Shown here piece after piece: positions 25,728 to 33,611 of a DNA stretch of 50,542 bases (its first letter is position 1; each line of letters begins with the position of its first letter). Source of the DNA: Nitrososphaerota archaeon (GTDB taxonomy: Archaea; Thermoproteota; Nitrososphaeria; Nitrososphaerales; Nitrosopumilaceae). The position numbers and the translations under genes were made by a program. The stretch lies in the NCBI GenBank assembly GCA_021323705.1, contig JAJPKL010000024.1:1-50542 (forward strand), given 5' to 3'. A model generated the notes under the pieces. It was not told the origin of the DNA. It searched no databases and saw only the letters and a list, made by a program, of their open reading frames with translations.

Positions 25728-27035
25728 CTATTTTGTGAATTTTTCAGTGATCTCTTTTACGATACCTGCAGCAATTGTTGCGCCCATGTCTCTGAGAGCA
25801 AATCTTCCAAGCTCTGGAAAGTCTTGGAATGTTTCAATCGGCAAAGGTCTAACTGGCTTGATCCTTACAATTGCGGAATCTCCCGCCTTCAAGAATTTTG
25901 GATCCTTTTCTTCAATTGCGCCAGATTGTGGATTTATCTTGGCTTCAAATGCAACTATGGTAGCTGCAACTTGAGCTGTGTGTGCATGCATTACTGGAGT
26001 GTATCCAGGTGCAATAGCGGTTGGATGATGTATGACTATGATTTGCGCTCTAAACTCTTTTGCAACATTTGGTGGGTTATCCGGACTTCCAATTACGTCA
26101 CCTCTCTTGATATCTTTCTTCTCTATGCCTCTGAGGTTAAAACCGATATTGTCACCAGGTTCTGCAGATTCCATTTGGGTGTGGTGAGTTTCAATGCTCT
26201 TGATTTCTCCAGCAGCTCCGGATGGCATTACAACTATTTTCATGTTGGGTTTGGCAACTCCAGTTTCTACACGACCTACTGGAACAGTTCCTACACCAGT
26301 GATTGTATATACATCTTGAACTGGAATTCTTAACGGCTTGTTAGTCGGCTTGTCGGGAAGTTTAAAGTCATCAAATGCTTCGTATAGTGTTTTCCCTGTC
26401 CACCACGCCATGTTTGTTGATTTTTTCACCAAGTTGTCTCCTTTCCAGCCTGAAACTGGAATGATTGGAACTTGTTCAAGTTTGTAGCCTACTGATTTTA
26501 ATAATTTTTCAGCTTTTTCTTTTGCCACTTTGTAAGCTTGCTCAGAATAATTACTGTCATCCATCTTGTTAATGGCCACTACTAATTGGCCTACTCCAAG
26601 TGTCCTTAGGAGGAAGGCGTGTTCTCTTGCCTGACCTCCGGGTGCAATTGCTGTATCGGTTTCGCCCTCCTTTGCAGATAGGACCAGCACAGCACAGTCG
26701 GCTTCAGAAGCACCAGTGATCATGTTTTTGATGAAGTCTCTGTGTCCTGGAGCGTCAATTAATGTGAAGAAATACTTTGGCGATTCAAATTTTTGAAATG
26801 CCAAGTCAATTGTGATGCCTCTCTCTCTTTCATCTTTAATGTTATCCATAACCCATGCATACTTGAATGTGTCTCCCTTACCAGTCTTTTCAGATTCGGC
26901 AGCGTGAGCAGCAATTGTTCTTTCATCTACTAGGCCCAAGTCCATAAGAAAGTGTCCCATAGTGGTGGACTTGCCATTATCGATGTGACCTACAACGATC
27001 ATGTTTAAGTGTGGTTTTTTGCTTGCGGCGCTCAT
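25728..27035 (-). CDS. tuf: Translation elongation factor 1-alpha
   Basis: 435 residues. GTPase motifs: GHIDNGKST (16-24; the canonical second His of GHVDHGKS is Asn), the switch-II motif DAPGHRDF, and NKMD. Domains 2 and 3 are complete (GRVETGVAKPNMKIVVMP; FALRDMGATIAAGIVKEI). It delivers aminoacyl-tRNA to the ribosome. First gene of the tuf-rpsJ-rpoP unit, divergent from the FBP aldolase/phosphatase. Confidence 0.97.
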   Translation of the reverse strand: MSAASKKPHLNMIVVGHIDNGKSTTMGHFLMDLGLVDERTIAAHAAESEKTGKGDTFKYAWVMDNIKDERERGITIDLAFQKFESPKYFFTLIDAPGHRDFIKNMITGASEADCAVLVLSAKEGETDTAIAPGGQAREHAFLLRTLGVGQLVVAINKMDDSNYSEQAYKVAKEKAEKLLKSVGYKLEQVPIIPVSGWKGDNLVKKSTNMAWWTGKTLYEAFDDFKLPDKPTNKPLRIPVQDVYTITGVGTVPVGRVETGVAKPNMKIVVMPSGAAGEIKSIETHHTQMESAEPGDNIGFNLRGIEKKDIKRGDVIGSPDNPPNVAKEFRAQIIVIHHPTAIAPGYTPVMHAHTAQVAATIVAFEAKINPQSGAIEEKDPKFLKAGDSAIVRIKPVRPLPIETFQDFPELGRFALRDMGATIAAGIVKEITEKFTK

Positions 27036-27147
27036 ACCGAACCCTTGAAGACTTGGGCTTTATTACCATTTCGATTTTTTAAAATTGTTTTAGACAAATT
27101 TTCAATAATTTACGGTTTGGCTTTTCGCTTCACTGATTTTTCACATA

Positions 27148-27155
27148 CTATAAAT
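27148..27155 (+). promoter_or_regulatory. TATA box of the fbp gene
   Basis: CTATAAAT is centred 28 bases before the ATG at 27180, in the region divergent from EF-1A. Confidence 0.6.
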
Positions 27156-27179
27156 CGAGGAATTGTTTGACCACTCACA

Positions 27180-28490
27180 ATGAAAATCACTGTAACTGTA
27201 ATCAAAGCTGACGTGGGCGGAATTGGTGGACATACAAGACCAAGTGATGGCCTACTAAATGCTGTTAAGAATGTAGTCAGATCTCAGATGATCCGAAACG
27301 GAAAAGGACTCTTGATTGACTCGTATATTGGATATTGTGGTGATGACATTCACATCGTTATGACCCATACACGAGGTGTTGACAATAAAGAGATTCACCA
27401 GCTAGCATGGAAAGCCTTTGAAGCTGCAACGAGGGTAGCAAAGAACGAGGGTCTTTATGGTGCCGGTCAAGATCTTCTAAAAGATTCTTTCTCAGGAAAT
27501 GTAAAGGGTATGGGACCTGGCGTGGCTGAAATGACATTTGAAGAAAGACCAAATGAGGCCTTTACAATCTATGCTGCGGACAAGACTGAACCAGGTGCTT
27601 TCAACTATCCGTTTTATCGAATGTTTGTTGATACTCTAAGCAATACCGGACTTATTGTTAACAAGAATCTAGCAAGCGGTGTGAAGATAAATGTCATGGA
27701 TGTAGAAAAGGGAAAAGTAGCTCAACTCATGATGTGGCAGGACAAACCCACATTAGAAGCAGCCTTGATGTATCCTGGCAGATATGTTGTTTCAAGTGTA
27801 TATACAAGAGATAATCAGCCAATCCTTGCAGCCTCAACAGATAGACTGCACAACATTGCAGGAAAATATGTCGGTAAGGATGATCCAATTTGCATCATCA
27901 GAACTCAAAAAGACTTTCCTGCAACGGAGGAGGTAGGCTCTGCGTTTAGCAATCCTCACCTTGTGGCCGGAAATACTAGAGGCAGTCACCATGTACCGTT
28001 GATGCCAGTAAAACTGAATTCTCCAGCAAGTATCAATTACGCAATGCCAATAGTTTCTGCGCTGGTCTTTAGCATGCATAATGGAAAACTTGTAGGACCT
28101 GTAGACGGATTTGCGTCAGCTGACTGGGACTACATAAGACAAATAGCTGTAGAAAGAACAATAGCAATCAGAAGCCAGGGATTTGTCCACCCTGCAACTC
28201 TCGTACCAGACGAACTAGAGTATGCAGAAGGATACAGAGCACGCATGAATGTATTGTGGAGTAAGATGAGACCAATACTTGGTCCAAAGATTCAGCAACC
28301 GCACATGCAGAAGCAACAACCACAGATGCAAAAACAACAGAAACCACAACAGGTAAAAGCCCAACCATCAGCTCCAAAAACTGCTCAAAAACCTCAACAA
28401 ACTCAAACAACAAAGGCAATTAAAAAAATAAAGAAACCTCGACAGGTAAAAGCACCTGCACCAAAAACAGAAGAGAAAAAGCCCCAATAA
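27180..28490 (+). CDS. fbp: Bifunctional fructose-1,6-bisphosphate aldolase/phosphatase with Gln/Lys-rich tail
   Basis: 436 residues. The archaeal FBPA/P type (class V): KADVGGIGGHTRPSDG at the N-terminus, GPGVAEMTFEERPNEAF, EPGAFNYPFYRMF, and a region with the Schiff-base Lys and Tyr (KYVGKDDPICIIRTQKD). It makes fructose-6-phosphate from triose phosphates, a gluconeogenic anchor step. The last 60 residues or so are a repetitive tail (HMQKQQPQMQKQQKPQQ ... KIKKPRQVKAPAPK) beyond the usual length of about 370. No adjacent operon partner. Confidence 0.95.
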   Translation: MKITVTVIKADVGGIGGHTRPSDGLLNAVKNVVRSQMIRNGKGLLIDSYIGYCGDDIHIVMTHTRGVDNKEIHQLAWKAFEAATRVAKNEGLYGAGQDLLKDSFSGNVKGMGPGVAEMTFEERPNEAFTIYAADKTEPGAFNYPFYRMFVDTLSNTGLIVNKNLASGVKINVMDVEKGKVAQLMMWQDKPTLEAALMYPGRYVVSSVYTRDNQPILAASTDRLHNIAGKYVGKDDPICIIRTQKDFPATEEVGSAFSNPHLVAGNTRGSHHVPLMPVKLNSPASINYAMPIVSALVFSMHNGKLVGPVDGFASADWDYIRQIAVERTIAIRSQGFVHPATLVPDELEYAEGYRARMNVLWSKMRPILGPKIQQPHMQKQQPQMQKQQKPQQVKAQPSAPKTAQKPQQTQTTKAIKKIKKPRQVKAPAPKTEEKKPQ

Positions 28491-28521
28491 ATAAAATAAA
28501 TTTTTCAATCCAATTACAATT

Positions 28522-28530
28522 TTTATTATA
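28522..28530 (+). promoter_or_regulatory. TATA box of the TIGR00725-like gene
   Basis: TTTATTATA is centred about 26-29 bases before the TTG-GTG start pair at 28552-28557. Confidence 0.45.
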
Positions 28531-28551
28531 GAATATTTCAGTAACAAACCA

Positions 28552-29064
28552 TTGGTGAAAAAGCCTCAAATTCTCATCATAGGGAATAATGAAAATGGGT
28601 GCACCCCCGAACTTGAACACATCTCGTATGAAACAGGAAGGGAAGTAGCAAGATCAGGGGCAGTCCTAATCACAGGAGGTCTTGGAGGCGTAATGAAAGC
28701 CGCGTCGCATGGAGCAAAAGACGCAAATGGGCTGGTGGTTGGAATTATACCACAAAACGACGCCTCTTTTGCAAATGAATACTGCGATATTGTAATTCCA
28801 ACTGGCATTGGACTTGCAAGAGATTTTTTAACTGCGCTTGCAGGGGATGGAGTCATAATTATTGGTGGCGGTGCCGGAACTCTCTCAGAAACATGTGCGG
28901 CATATATGCACAAGAGGCCCATAGTTGCAATCAAAAATACTGGTGGAATAGCGGACAAGTATGCGGATCAATACATAGATCACAGACAACAAATAAAAGT
29001 AATTGGTGTGTCCTCTCCAAAAGAAGCAGTAAAGATGATTTTAGATAAAATCAATTCTGCATAG
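28552..29064 (+). CDS. LOG/TIGR00725-like nucleotide-binding protein
   Basis: 170 residues; start TTG (28552) or the next codon GTG (28555). Rossmann fold with the lysine-decarboxylase-like glycine motif (VLITGGLGGVMKAASHGAKDA) and a second one (GDGVIIIGGGAGTLSETCAAY). The family binds nucleotides; homologues include cytokinin-activating LOG enzymes and molybdenum-cofactor carrier proteins, but the PGGxGTxxE signature is altered to GGGAGTLSE, so the reaction is unclear. Its end overlaps the convergent 3-hydroxyacyl-CoA dehydrogenase gene by 14 bases. Confidence 0.8.
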   Translation: MVKKPQILIIGNNENGCTPELEHISYETGREVARSGAVLITGGLGGVMKAASHGAKDANGLVVGIIPQNDASFANEYCDIVIPTGIGLARDFLTALAGDGVIIIGGGAGTLSETCAAYMHKRPIVAIKNTGGIADKYADQYIDHRQQIKVIGVSSPKEAVKMILDKINSA

Positions 29065-30193
29065 ACAAAAGATACGGATCAGGCTCATAAAATTTACCAT
29101 ATATTTTGGAAAGTGTCTGTAATTCTTTTATGATGTTTTTTACTCCAAACTCTTTTGCTGTTTCAAATAATGGCTTTTTCAGTCCCATTCCTAAATTTAG
29201 AGCTTTTTCTATCTCTGCAACGTCACTTACTTGATTTGTTACAAGCCACGATGCATTATTTAGCATCGTTCCAAGCAACTGGGTGGGATCAAAATTTTTC
29301 GCCAGGTCTTCAGTCAAATTAATGCGTTCATATTTTTCTCCAGTATAATCGTAGAAACCACCACCAGTCTTTTGTCCAAGTCTTTTTTGCTCAAACAGTT
29401 TTTGGATTAAGGGGTGAGGATTAATCACCTGCTTATCTCTTGAATGCATCTCAATTGTTGCTTTATGAATGACATCAAGGCCGGTAAAGTCTGCAAGCTC
29501 AAATATTCCCATCGGGAGATTTAACCTGAATTTTACTGCAGAATCTATCTCCAGCATTGATGCCTTCGTCCTATCCATAGCCCAAGCGGCTTCGTGGACA
29601 AGAGGTATGAACACCCTGTTTACAATGAATCCTACCACATCCTTTTTGCATAGAACCGGTTCTTTTGATACTGATTTTACAAAATTCACTGTCAAGTCAA
29701 TGAGGTCCTTTGTAGTCTTTTGTCCCGGTATGACTTCGACTAGTTTCATTAATTGTGGAGGATTGAAAAAGTGAATTCCTATGAATTTTTCAGGTCTGCT
29801 AGTGATATTAGCAATTTCTGTAATGGGCAGCGTACTTGTATTTGATGCATAGATGGTATTTTTATCAGCAACAGAATCTACTTCAGCATATACCTTTTTC
29901 TTCAAGTCCATGATTTCTGGAACTGCTTCAATCATAAGATCACAATTTTTCATTGCGTCTTTCAGGTTTACTGTAGGGGTTATTCGCGACAAAATTTCTT
30001 GCGCCTTGGCTTCTGAGATTTTTTGTTTTGAAACAAGTTTATCAAGACTCCATTTGATTTTTTCCATGGCTTTATCCAAAAACTGCTGTTCTACATCGCG
30101 CAATATTACATTATATCCAGACATGGCAGATACTTGAGCTATACCGTGTCCCATTATGCCAGAACCCAAAACGGTGATGTTTTTAATTTCCAT
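29051..30193 (-). CDS. 3-hydroxyacyl-CoA dehydrogenase (probably 3-hydroxybutyryl-CoA dehydrogenase)
   Basis: 380 residues from the ATG at 30191-30193 (a frame extension to 30253 would overlap the upstream gene). NAD-binding motif GSGIMGHG at residues 10-17, catalytic HFFNPPQLMKLVEVI, the helical domain (DVVGFIVNRVFIPLVHEAAW, LPMGIFELADFTGLDV), and a second C-terminal 3HCDH-like domain. In thaumarchaea, such an enzyme oxidises 3-hydroxybutyryl-CoA to acetoacetyl-CoA in the 3HP/4HB CO2-fixation cycle. Probably co-transcribed with the 84-residue gene 46 bases upstream. Confidence 0.9.
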   Translation of the reverse strand: MEIKNITVLGSGIMGHGIAQVSAMSGYNVILRDVEQQFLDKAMEKIKWSLDKLVSKQKISEAKAQEILSRITPTVNLKDAMKNCDLMIEAVPEIMDLKKKVYAEVDSVADKNTIYASNTSTLPITEIANITSRPEKFIGIHFFNPPQLMKLVEVIPGQKTTKDLIDLTVNFVKSVSKEPVLCKKDVVGFIVNRVFIPLVHEAAWAMDRTKASMLEIDSAVKFRLNLPMGIFELADFTGLDVIHKATIEMHSRDKQVINPHPLIQKLFEQKRLGQKTGGGFYDYTGEKYERINLTEDLAKNFDPTQLLGTMLNNASWLVTNQVSDVAEIEKALNLGMGLKKPLFETAKEFGVKNIIKELQTLSKIYGKFYEPDPYLLSMQN

Positions 30194-30239
30194 GATTGAT
30201 TTTGGTAAAAGTATCCCTTTGTAAGTTATTCGGTCAGGA

Positions 30240-30494
30240 TCACAGACTGTCAATAATTGGTTTTAGATGGGATGGTAAGTCTGGAAGTTCGCCTATGTGA
30301 CTTATGTTGTTTTGAAGAGTGTCAGGACCTATTCTCCTCACTTGTTGTGTAGCAATAAGTGTAGCAATTCCCCGGTCTATGTCCTTTTGTTGCAGTATCG
30401 TCTTGAGTTTTTCTATTAACGTGTTTTCGTTTTCATATTTGCTTATGGCATATTGTAACAACATCAATTTATCATTGCTTGAGAGGTTTTCCAT
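30240..30494 (-). CDS. Small helical protein, unknown
   Basis: 84 residues: acidic/polar helices (NDKLMLLQYAISKYENENTLIEKLKTILQQKD), then a short C-terminal part (QQVRRIGPDTLQNNISHIGELPDLPSHL). It could bind nucleic acid or protein but has no known motif. It lies 46 bases upstream of the 3-hydroxyacyl-CoA dehydrogenase on the same strand. Confidence 0.5.
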   Translation of the reverse strand: MENLSSNDKLMLLQYAISKYENENTLIEKLKTILQQKDIDRGIATLIATQQVRRIGPDTLQNNISHIGELPDLPSHLKPIIDSL

Positions 30495-30606
30495 GTTTGA
30501 CTTTTGCTACATCTTGATAAAAAATGTTTTTAAAACTTGTCCAAACTGACCAATGTCAGTGTACCCATATTCTTAAAACCTAGCAATAGTTCAACACTAT
30601 TGAGTT

Positions 30607-31266
30607 TTGGATATTGAAAAATTCACTGACGATGTGTATACTGTAGCTGAAAAATTAACACATGATAAAACTCCTGAAATGAAATCAAGAATAAATTTTG
30701 TTCGTGAAAGACTGATAGAGCTATATCAAAAAAATCTTGTTAAAATCAACCACTCTGTGCTAGAAATGATCTGCGCTTCGAACCTCATCACTCAGGGTTA
30801 TTCCGTAGATATAGAAAAACATCTTTCGGACATTCTTGTTTGTGATGTATTTGCAACAAAGGGAGATGGTACTTTTATCATGGAAATTGAAACCGGCTTT
30901 ACGCCTCCAGACCATGCACTTGATACAATAGATTACTATACTGCAAGAATAGCAAGCAAGATTGCAAGGTATAGTCAGTTTTGCTCCAAGTTTGCACTGG
31001 CTACACCCGTGGTAGGCATACTTCCGATCCCAAGAATCTTTCTCAAACCTCCAAGTAAAAGAACAAAAGATGAAATTCTGAAGATGAAAGAACTATGTGA
31101 CAGGTTTTACAAAAATCCACCGATTGAGCCAGGTGACATATTAAATGCAAGACTACATTCAGTATATCTGATTAACATTGACAAATGTTTTGCAAAGCAA
31201 CTTGACCCGTACACATATTTAGAACTTATTGGAAAACTCCAAGAAGCAAGCGAATTAGATTTGTAG
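30607..31266 (+). CDS. Conserved unknown protein, possible nuclease-like fold
   Basis: 219 residues, TTG start. Helical N-terminus (VYTVAEKLTHDKTPEMKSRINFVRERLIELYQ), then a core reading HLSDILVCDVFATKGDGTFIMEIETGF: an Asp, then Glu-x-Glu at a spacing reminiscent of PD-(D/E)xK nucleases, although the usual Lys is absent. The C-terminal half is Lys/Pro-rich. No membrane segments. The function is unknown; the fold suggestion is tentative. Confidence 0.55.
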   Translation: MDIEKFTDDVYTVAEKLTHDKTPEMKSRINFVRERLIELYQKNLVKINHSVLEMICASNLITQGYSVDIEKHLSDILVCDVFATKGDGTFIMEIETGFTPPDHALDTIDYYTARIASKIARYSQFCSKFALATPVVGILPIPRIFLKPPSKRTKDEILKMKELCDRFYKNPPIEPGDILNARLHSVYLINIDKCFAKQLDPYTYLELIGKLQEASELDL

Positions 31267-31710
31267 GTCTTTTTGTAGGGTTTCAATAGTTGCTTTTTTT
31301 CTGAATTCAAAAATTTCATCAAGTTTATCCATTGTATAATTTTCAAGTAATTTTCCTACAACTCCAAATGGTAGATGAAAATCAATCAGATCTATTATCT
31401 CTGTTCTGTTATTTGATATCTCATTGAATTTATGGAGGTGTTTCCAAATCTTGAATCTGCCGTTGATCATTTCGTCGACATACTCATATGGTTTCAAATA
31501 GGTTATTTTGGATTTCCATTTTGTGTTTATGATTAGTCTAGCTTTCAGTCTCCATTCGGTGCCCTCTTCAAGAATATCATTTCCTTGGGGCAGAATTTCA
31601 AGCCTCATGTTTTTTGGAGTAATTATTTTTAGATGATTGATGTTTGTGTAGAATTTCCATACATCATCAATGTTTGAATCCACTACAAAGAAGTGTTTGA
31701 ACCTCTTCAT
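31255..31710 (-). CDS. SRPBCC/START-like ligand-binding protein
   Basis: 151 residues. An SRPBCC superfamily pattern: N-terminal VDSNIDDVWKFYTNINHLKIITP, beta strands with TEWRLKARLI and WKSKITYLKPYEYVDEMI, and the C-terminal helix DKLDEIFEFRKKATIETLQKD. These proteins carry hydrophobic ligands (lipids, polyketides, sterols). Its ATG overlaps the stop of the 49-residue zinc protein gene (ATGA), so translation is coupled. Convergent with the 219-residue gene, overlapping by 12 bases. Confidence 0.8.
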   Translation of the reverse strand: MKRFKHFFVVDSNIDDVWKFYTNINHLKIITPKNMRLEILPQGNDILEEGTEWRLKARLIINTKWKSKITYLKPYEYVDEMINGRFKIWKHLHKFNEISNNRTEIIDLIDFHLPFGVVGKLLENYTMDKLDEIFEFRKKATIETLQKDLQI

Positions 31711-31856
31711 GTATTCTCATGTAATTTAGAGTTTAGGATTGCTTGCCTGCGTTCATCGGAACATTTTTTCATTTCCTCAGATGTATGAAGTTTTATTGGT
31801 TTGCCGCATATGGCACATGTTGGATTTGGTTCTATTGGTTTATGTTCAAATTTCAA
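31707..31856 (-). CDS. 49-residue zinc-binding protein
   Basis: TTG start at 31854-31856, preceded by another in-frame TTG at 31857-31859; TGA at 31707-31709. The product ends the coupling chain between the 114-residue gene and the SRPBCC gene. It reads KFEHKPIEPNPTCAICGKPIKL, then EMKKCSDERRQAIL: one CxxC, a later Cys and several His. This is a half zinc ribbon or dimerising zinc module. It overlaps the SRPBCC start by four bases (ATGA). Confidence 0.6.
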   Translation of the reverse strand: MKFEHKPIEPNPTCAICGKPIKLHTSEEMKKCSDERRQAILNSKLHENT

Positions 31857-31900
31857 CAAATTAACAAAATTTGTTTCAAAATATATTCTCTTAAAATATC

Positions 31901-32245
31901 TCAGGCATGCTGTTCCAAAGCATTTTCAAGTTGTATTATAGAGCGTAAAATCAAACCTGACAGACCAAGATGTGATGTCAAAAAGGCAGCGGCTTCTTCA
32001 AGTGCATTTTCTCCCCTATACCCCTCATCATATGTCATCTCAATATCTCCTTTGTCAGTCTCAACATATACAGTAAGCAAAGAATAGACACCAAGTTTTG
32101 GATGCTTTTTTTGAAGATAAAGATTAAGATGTATGTTTTTAACTTTGTACCCCCGTTCTGGAAAATTTCCTGAAGACATTAAGACTATAGTTTTGTCCGG
32201 TGCCTTGGCTACTCTTTTAGGGTCTGCCACATCAACTATCTTCAA
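31901..32245 (-). CDS. Conserved unknown protein, 114 residues
   Basis: ATG start. Soluble, mixed: MKIVDVADPKRVAKAPDKTIVLMSS, then beta strands (NIHLNLYLQKKHPKLGVYSLLTVYVETDKG), and a C-terminal helix (ENALEEAAAFLTSHLG). No known family. First gene of a three-gene minus-strand unit with the 49-residue zinc protein and the SRPBCC protein. Confidence 0.6.
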   Translation of the reverse strand: MKIVDVADPKRVAKAPDKTIVLMSSGNFPERGYKVKNIHLNLYLQKKHPKLGVYSLLTVYVETDKGDIEMTYDEGYRGENALEEAAAFLTSHLGLSGLILRSIIQLENALEQHA

Positions 32246-32413
32246 TAGATATGATAACGTATCTCTTTCTAAATAATCTTCTTGTCATAAATGACTGGAG
32301 ATATTCTCTGAATTTGTATAATTTGTAATCTTGTCCAACTTATCTTAAAAATGCTGTATAAGACAATAAGATGAAAACCAACAAGCATAGTTTTCTGAAT
32401 ACCGTGCCAAGAT

Positions 32414-32665
32414 TTATTCTTCGTCTATAGTTCCGCCTTGGCCATAAATTACCGGCATGGTAACTGTACTTGTCACATGAGATATATTTCGCACTTTGGA
32501 TATGGCGGCATCTACTTTTAGAGGATCTTTTGCTTCAACCTTTACAAACACATCATATCTGCCCATGACTCCGTTGACCTCAGTTACATCTGGCAGAGAC
32601 TTTATCTTTGCAATTACTTCTTTCTCGTTTCCTGGAATACATGTTGCCAAGATGTATGCAATCAT
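32414..32665 (-). CDS. Stand-alone Lrp/AsnC ligand-binding (RAM) domain protein
   Basis: 83 residues covering only the RAM domain (MIAYILATCIPGNEKEVIAKIKSLPDVTEVNGVMGRYDVFVKVEA) without the helix-turn-helix of Lrp. Such proteins form decamer-like rings and sense amino acids, or assemble with Lrp partners. Monocistronic, directly downstream of the PEFG protein gene (start 32665, 32 bases from 32697). Confidence 0.85.
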   Translation of the reverse strand: MIAYILATCIPGNEKEVIAKIKSLPDVTEVNGVMGRYDVFVKVEAKDPLKVDAAISKVRNISHVTSTVTMPVIYGQGGTIDEE

Positions 32666-32696
32666 GTTGTTTCGAAATTGGATGTTGTTAAATAAC

Positions 32697-33479
32697 CTAT
32701 CTAAACTTGAAAAGCGGTCTCTTTTGCGACAAAGCTATTATGACCACAACACCCATTGCCAGAATACTTGTCGTAATAGTTCCAAATTCAGGGATAACCG
32801 AGGTTCCTACTACGGTGATCTCCTTTGTTCCTTGTGAAACAGGACAATCAAGAACTCGCTCAACATCAGAATTGGTTTGAGTGCATGAAACGTCATGGCC
32901 GTTTTCCTGCACTATCAATTGTTCACTTGTAGTATCAATTACATGTTTTGGGAGGTGATATTGTTCGGTAACTGAATCATTTTGTATTTTTGATGCATCA
33001 ATCGAAATAGTAATGGAGTTATCCGATGTTGATATCTGGACATTTCCATATTTTATAAGACTAGTATATTTTCCACTAACTCTAATTTCACTATCAAATA
33101 CTGGAATTACCTGTGTTTGACCTGTGATTACTTGAAATTGGATCTGAGCCGTTTCATTGCCTTGCCTCATGTTAACAGTATAGATTCCGCCCTGTGCATC
33201 ATTACTTAATACAAAATCATGAACAAAGATGCTATTCATCAACGTCACTTGGCCCACTTCGTATACATTGCCTATTGGGTTTCTGACTATGATGGTGACA
33301 GGATTTTTGTCAGTGGGTTGTTGCACGTTGCCGGTTATTATGACCTTATCTCCCGGTTCGTAAGATTGTTTATTCGTGCTTGCAGAAAGCTCTGCTGAGG
33401 TTTGTGCGTGTACTAGAGACACAGGTATAAAGATTAAGAGAGCAAGAGAGATTCCTGCAATTAGTTTTCGCAATGGCAA
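32697..33479 (-). CDS. Secreted Ig-like protein with PEFG-type C-terminal sorting signal
   Basis: 260 residues: signal peptide (about 1-25), an Ig-like module with GDKVIITGNV...NPVTIIVRNPIGNVYEVGQVTL, and a C-terminus of PEFG, a hydrophobic helix and a basic tail (RPLFKFR). That is the PEFG-CTERM pattern thought to be processed by archaeosortase in thaumarchaea. Probably a surface protein. Paralogous to the protein at 40776-41570, which has the same module and a PEFS tail. Confidence 0.8.
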   Translation of the reverse strand: MPLRKLIAGISLALLIFIPVSLVHAQTSAELSASTNKQSYEPGDKVIITGNVQQPTDKNPVTIIVRNPIGNVYEVGQVTLMNSIFVHDFVLSNDAQGGIYTVNMRQGNETAQIQFQVITGQTQVIPVFDSEIRVSGKYTSLIKYGNVQISTSDNSITISIDASKIQNDSVTEQYHLPKHVIDTTSEQLIVQENGHDVSCTQTNSDVERVLDCPVSQGTKEITVVGTSVIPEFGTITTSILAMGVVVIIALSQKRPLFKFR

Positions 33480-33611
33480 TTTTGATTATTCCACAGTATT
33501 TAACTGTAGATTTGCATTTTGGAGGGCATTTAGTGATACCTTATCATCGATCTTAACTATAAACGAAATTGTTGTCATGCACATATACGAAATATTTTGG
33601 GGCAACGAAAG

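Noticed and set aside
25689-26333. 214-codon plus-strand frame opposite EF-1A
   Set aside because: Shadow of the tuf gene; rich in Cys, Trp and Tyr in a pattern produced by the complementary strand.
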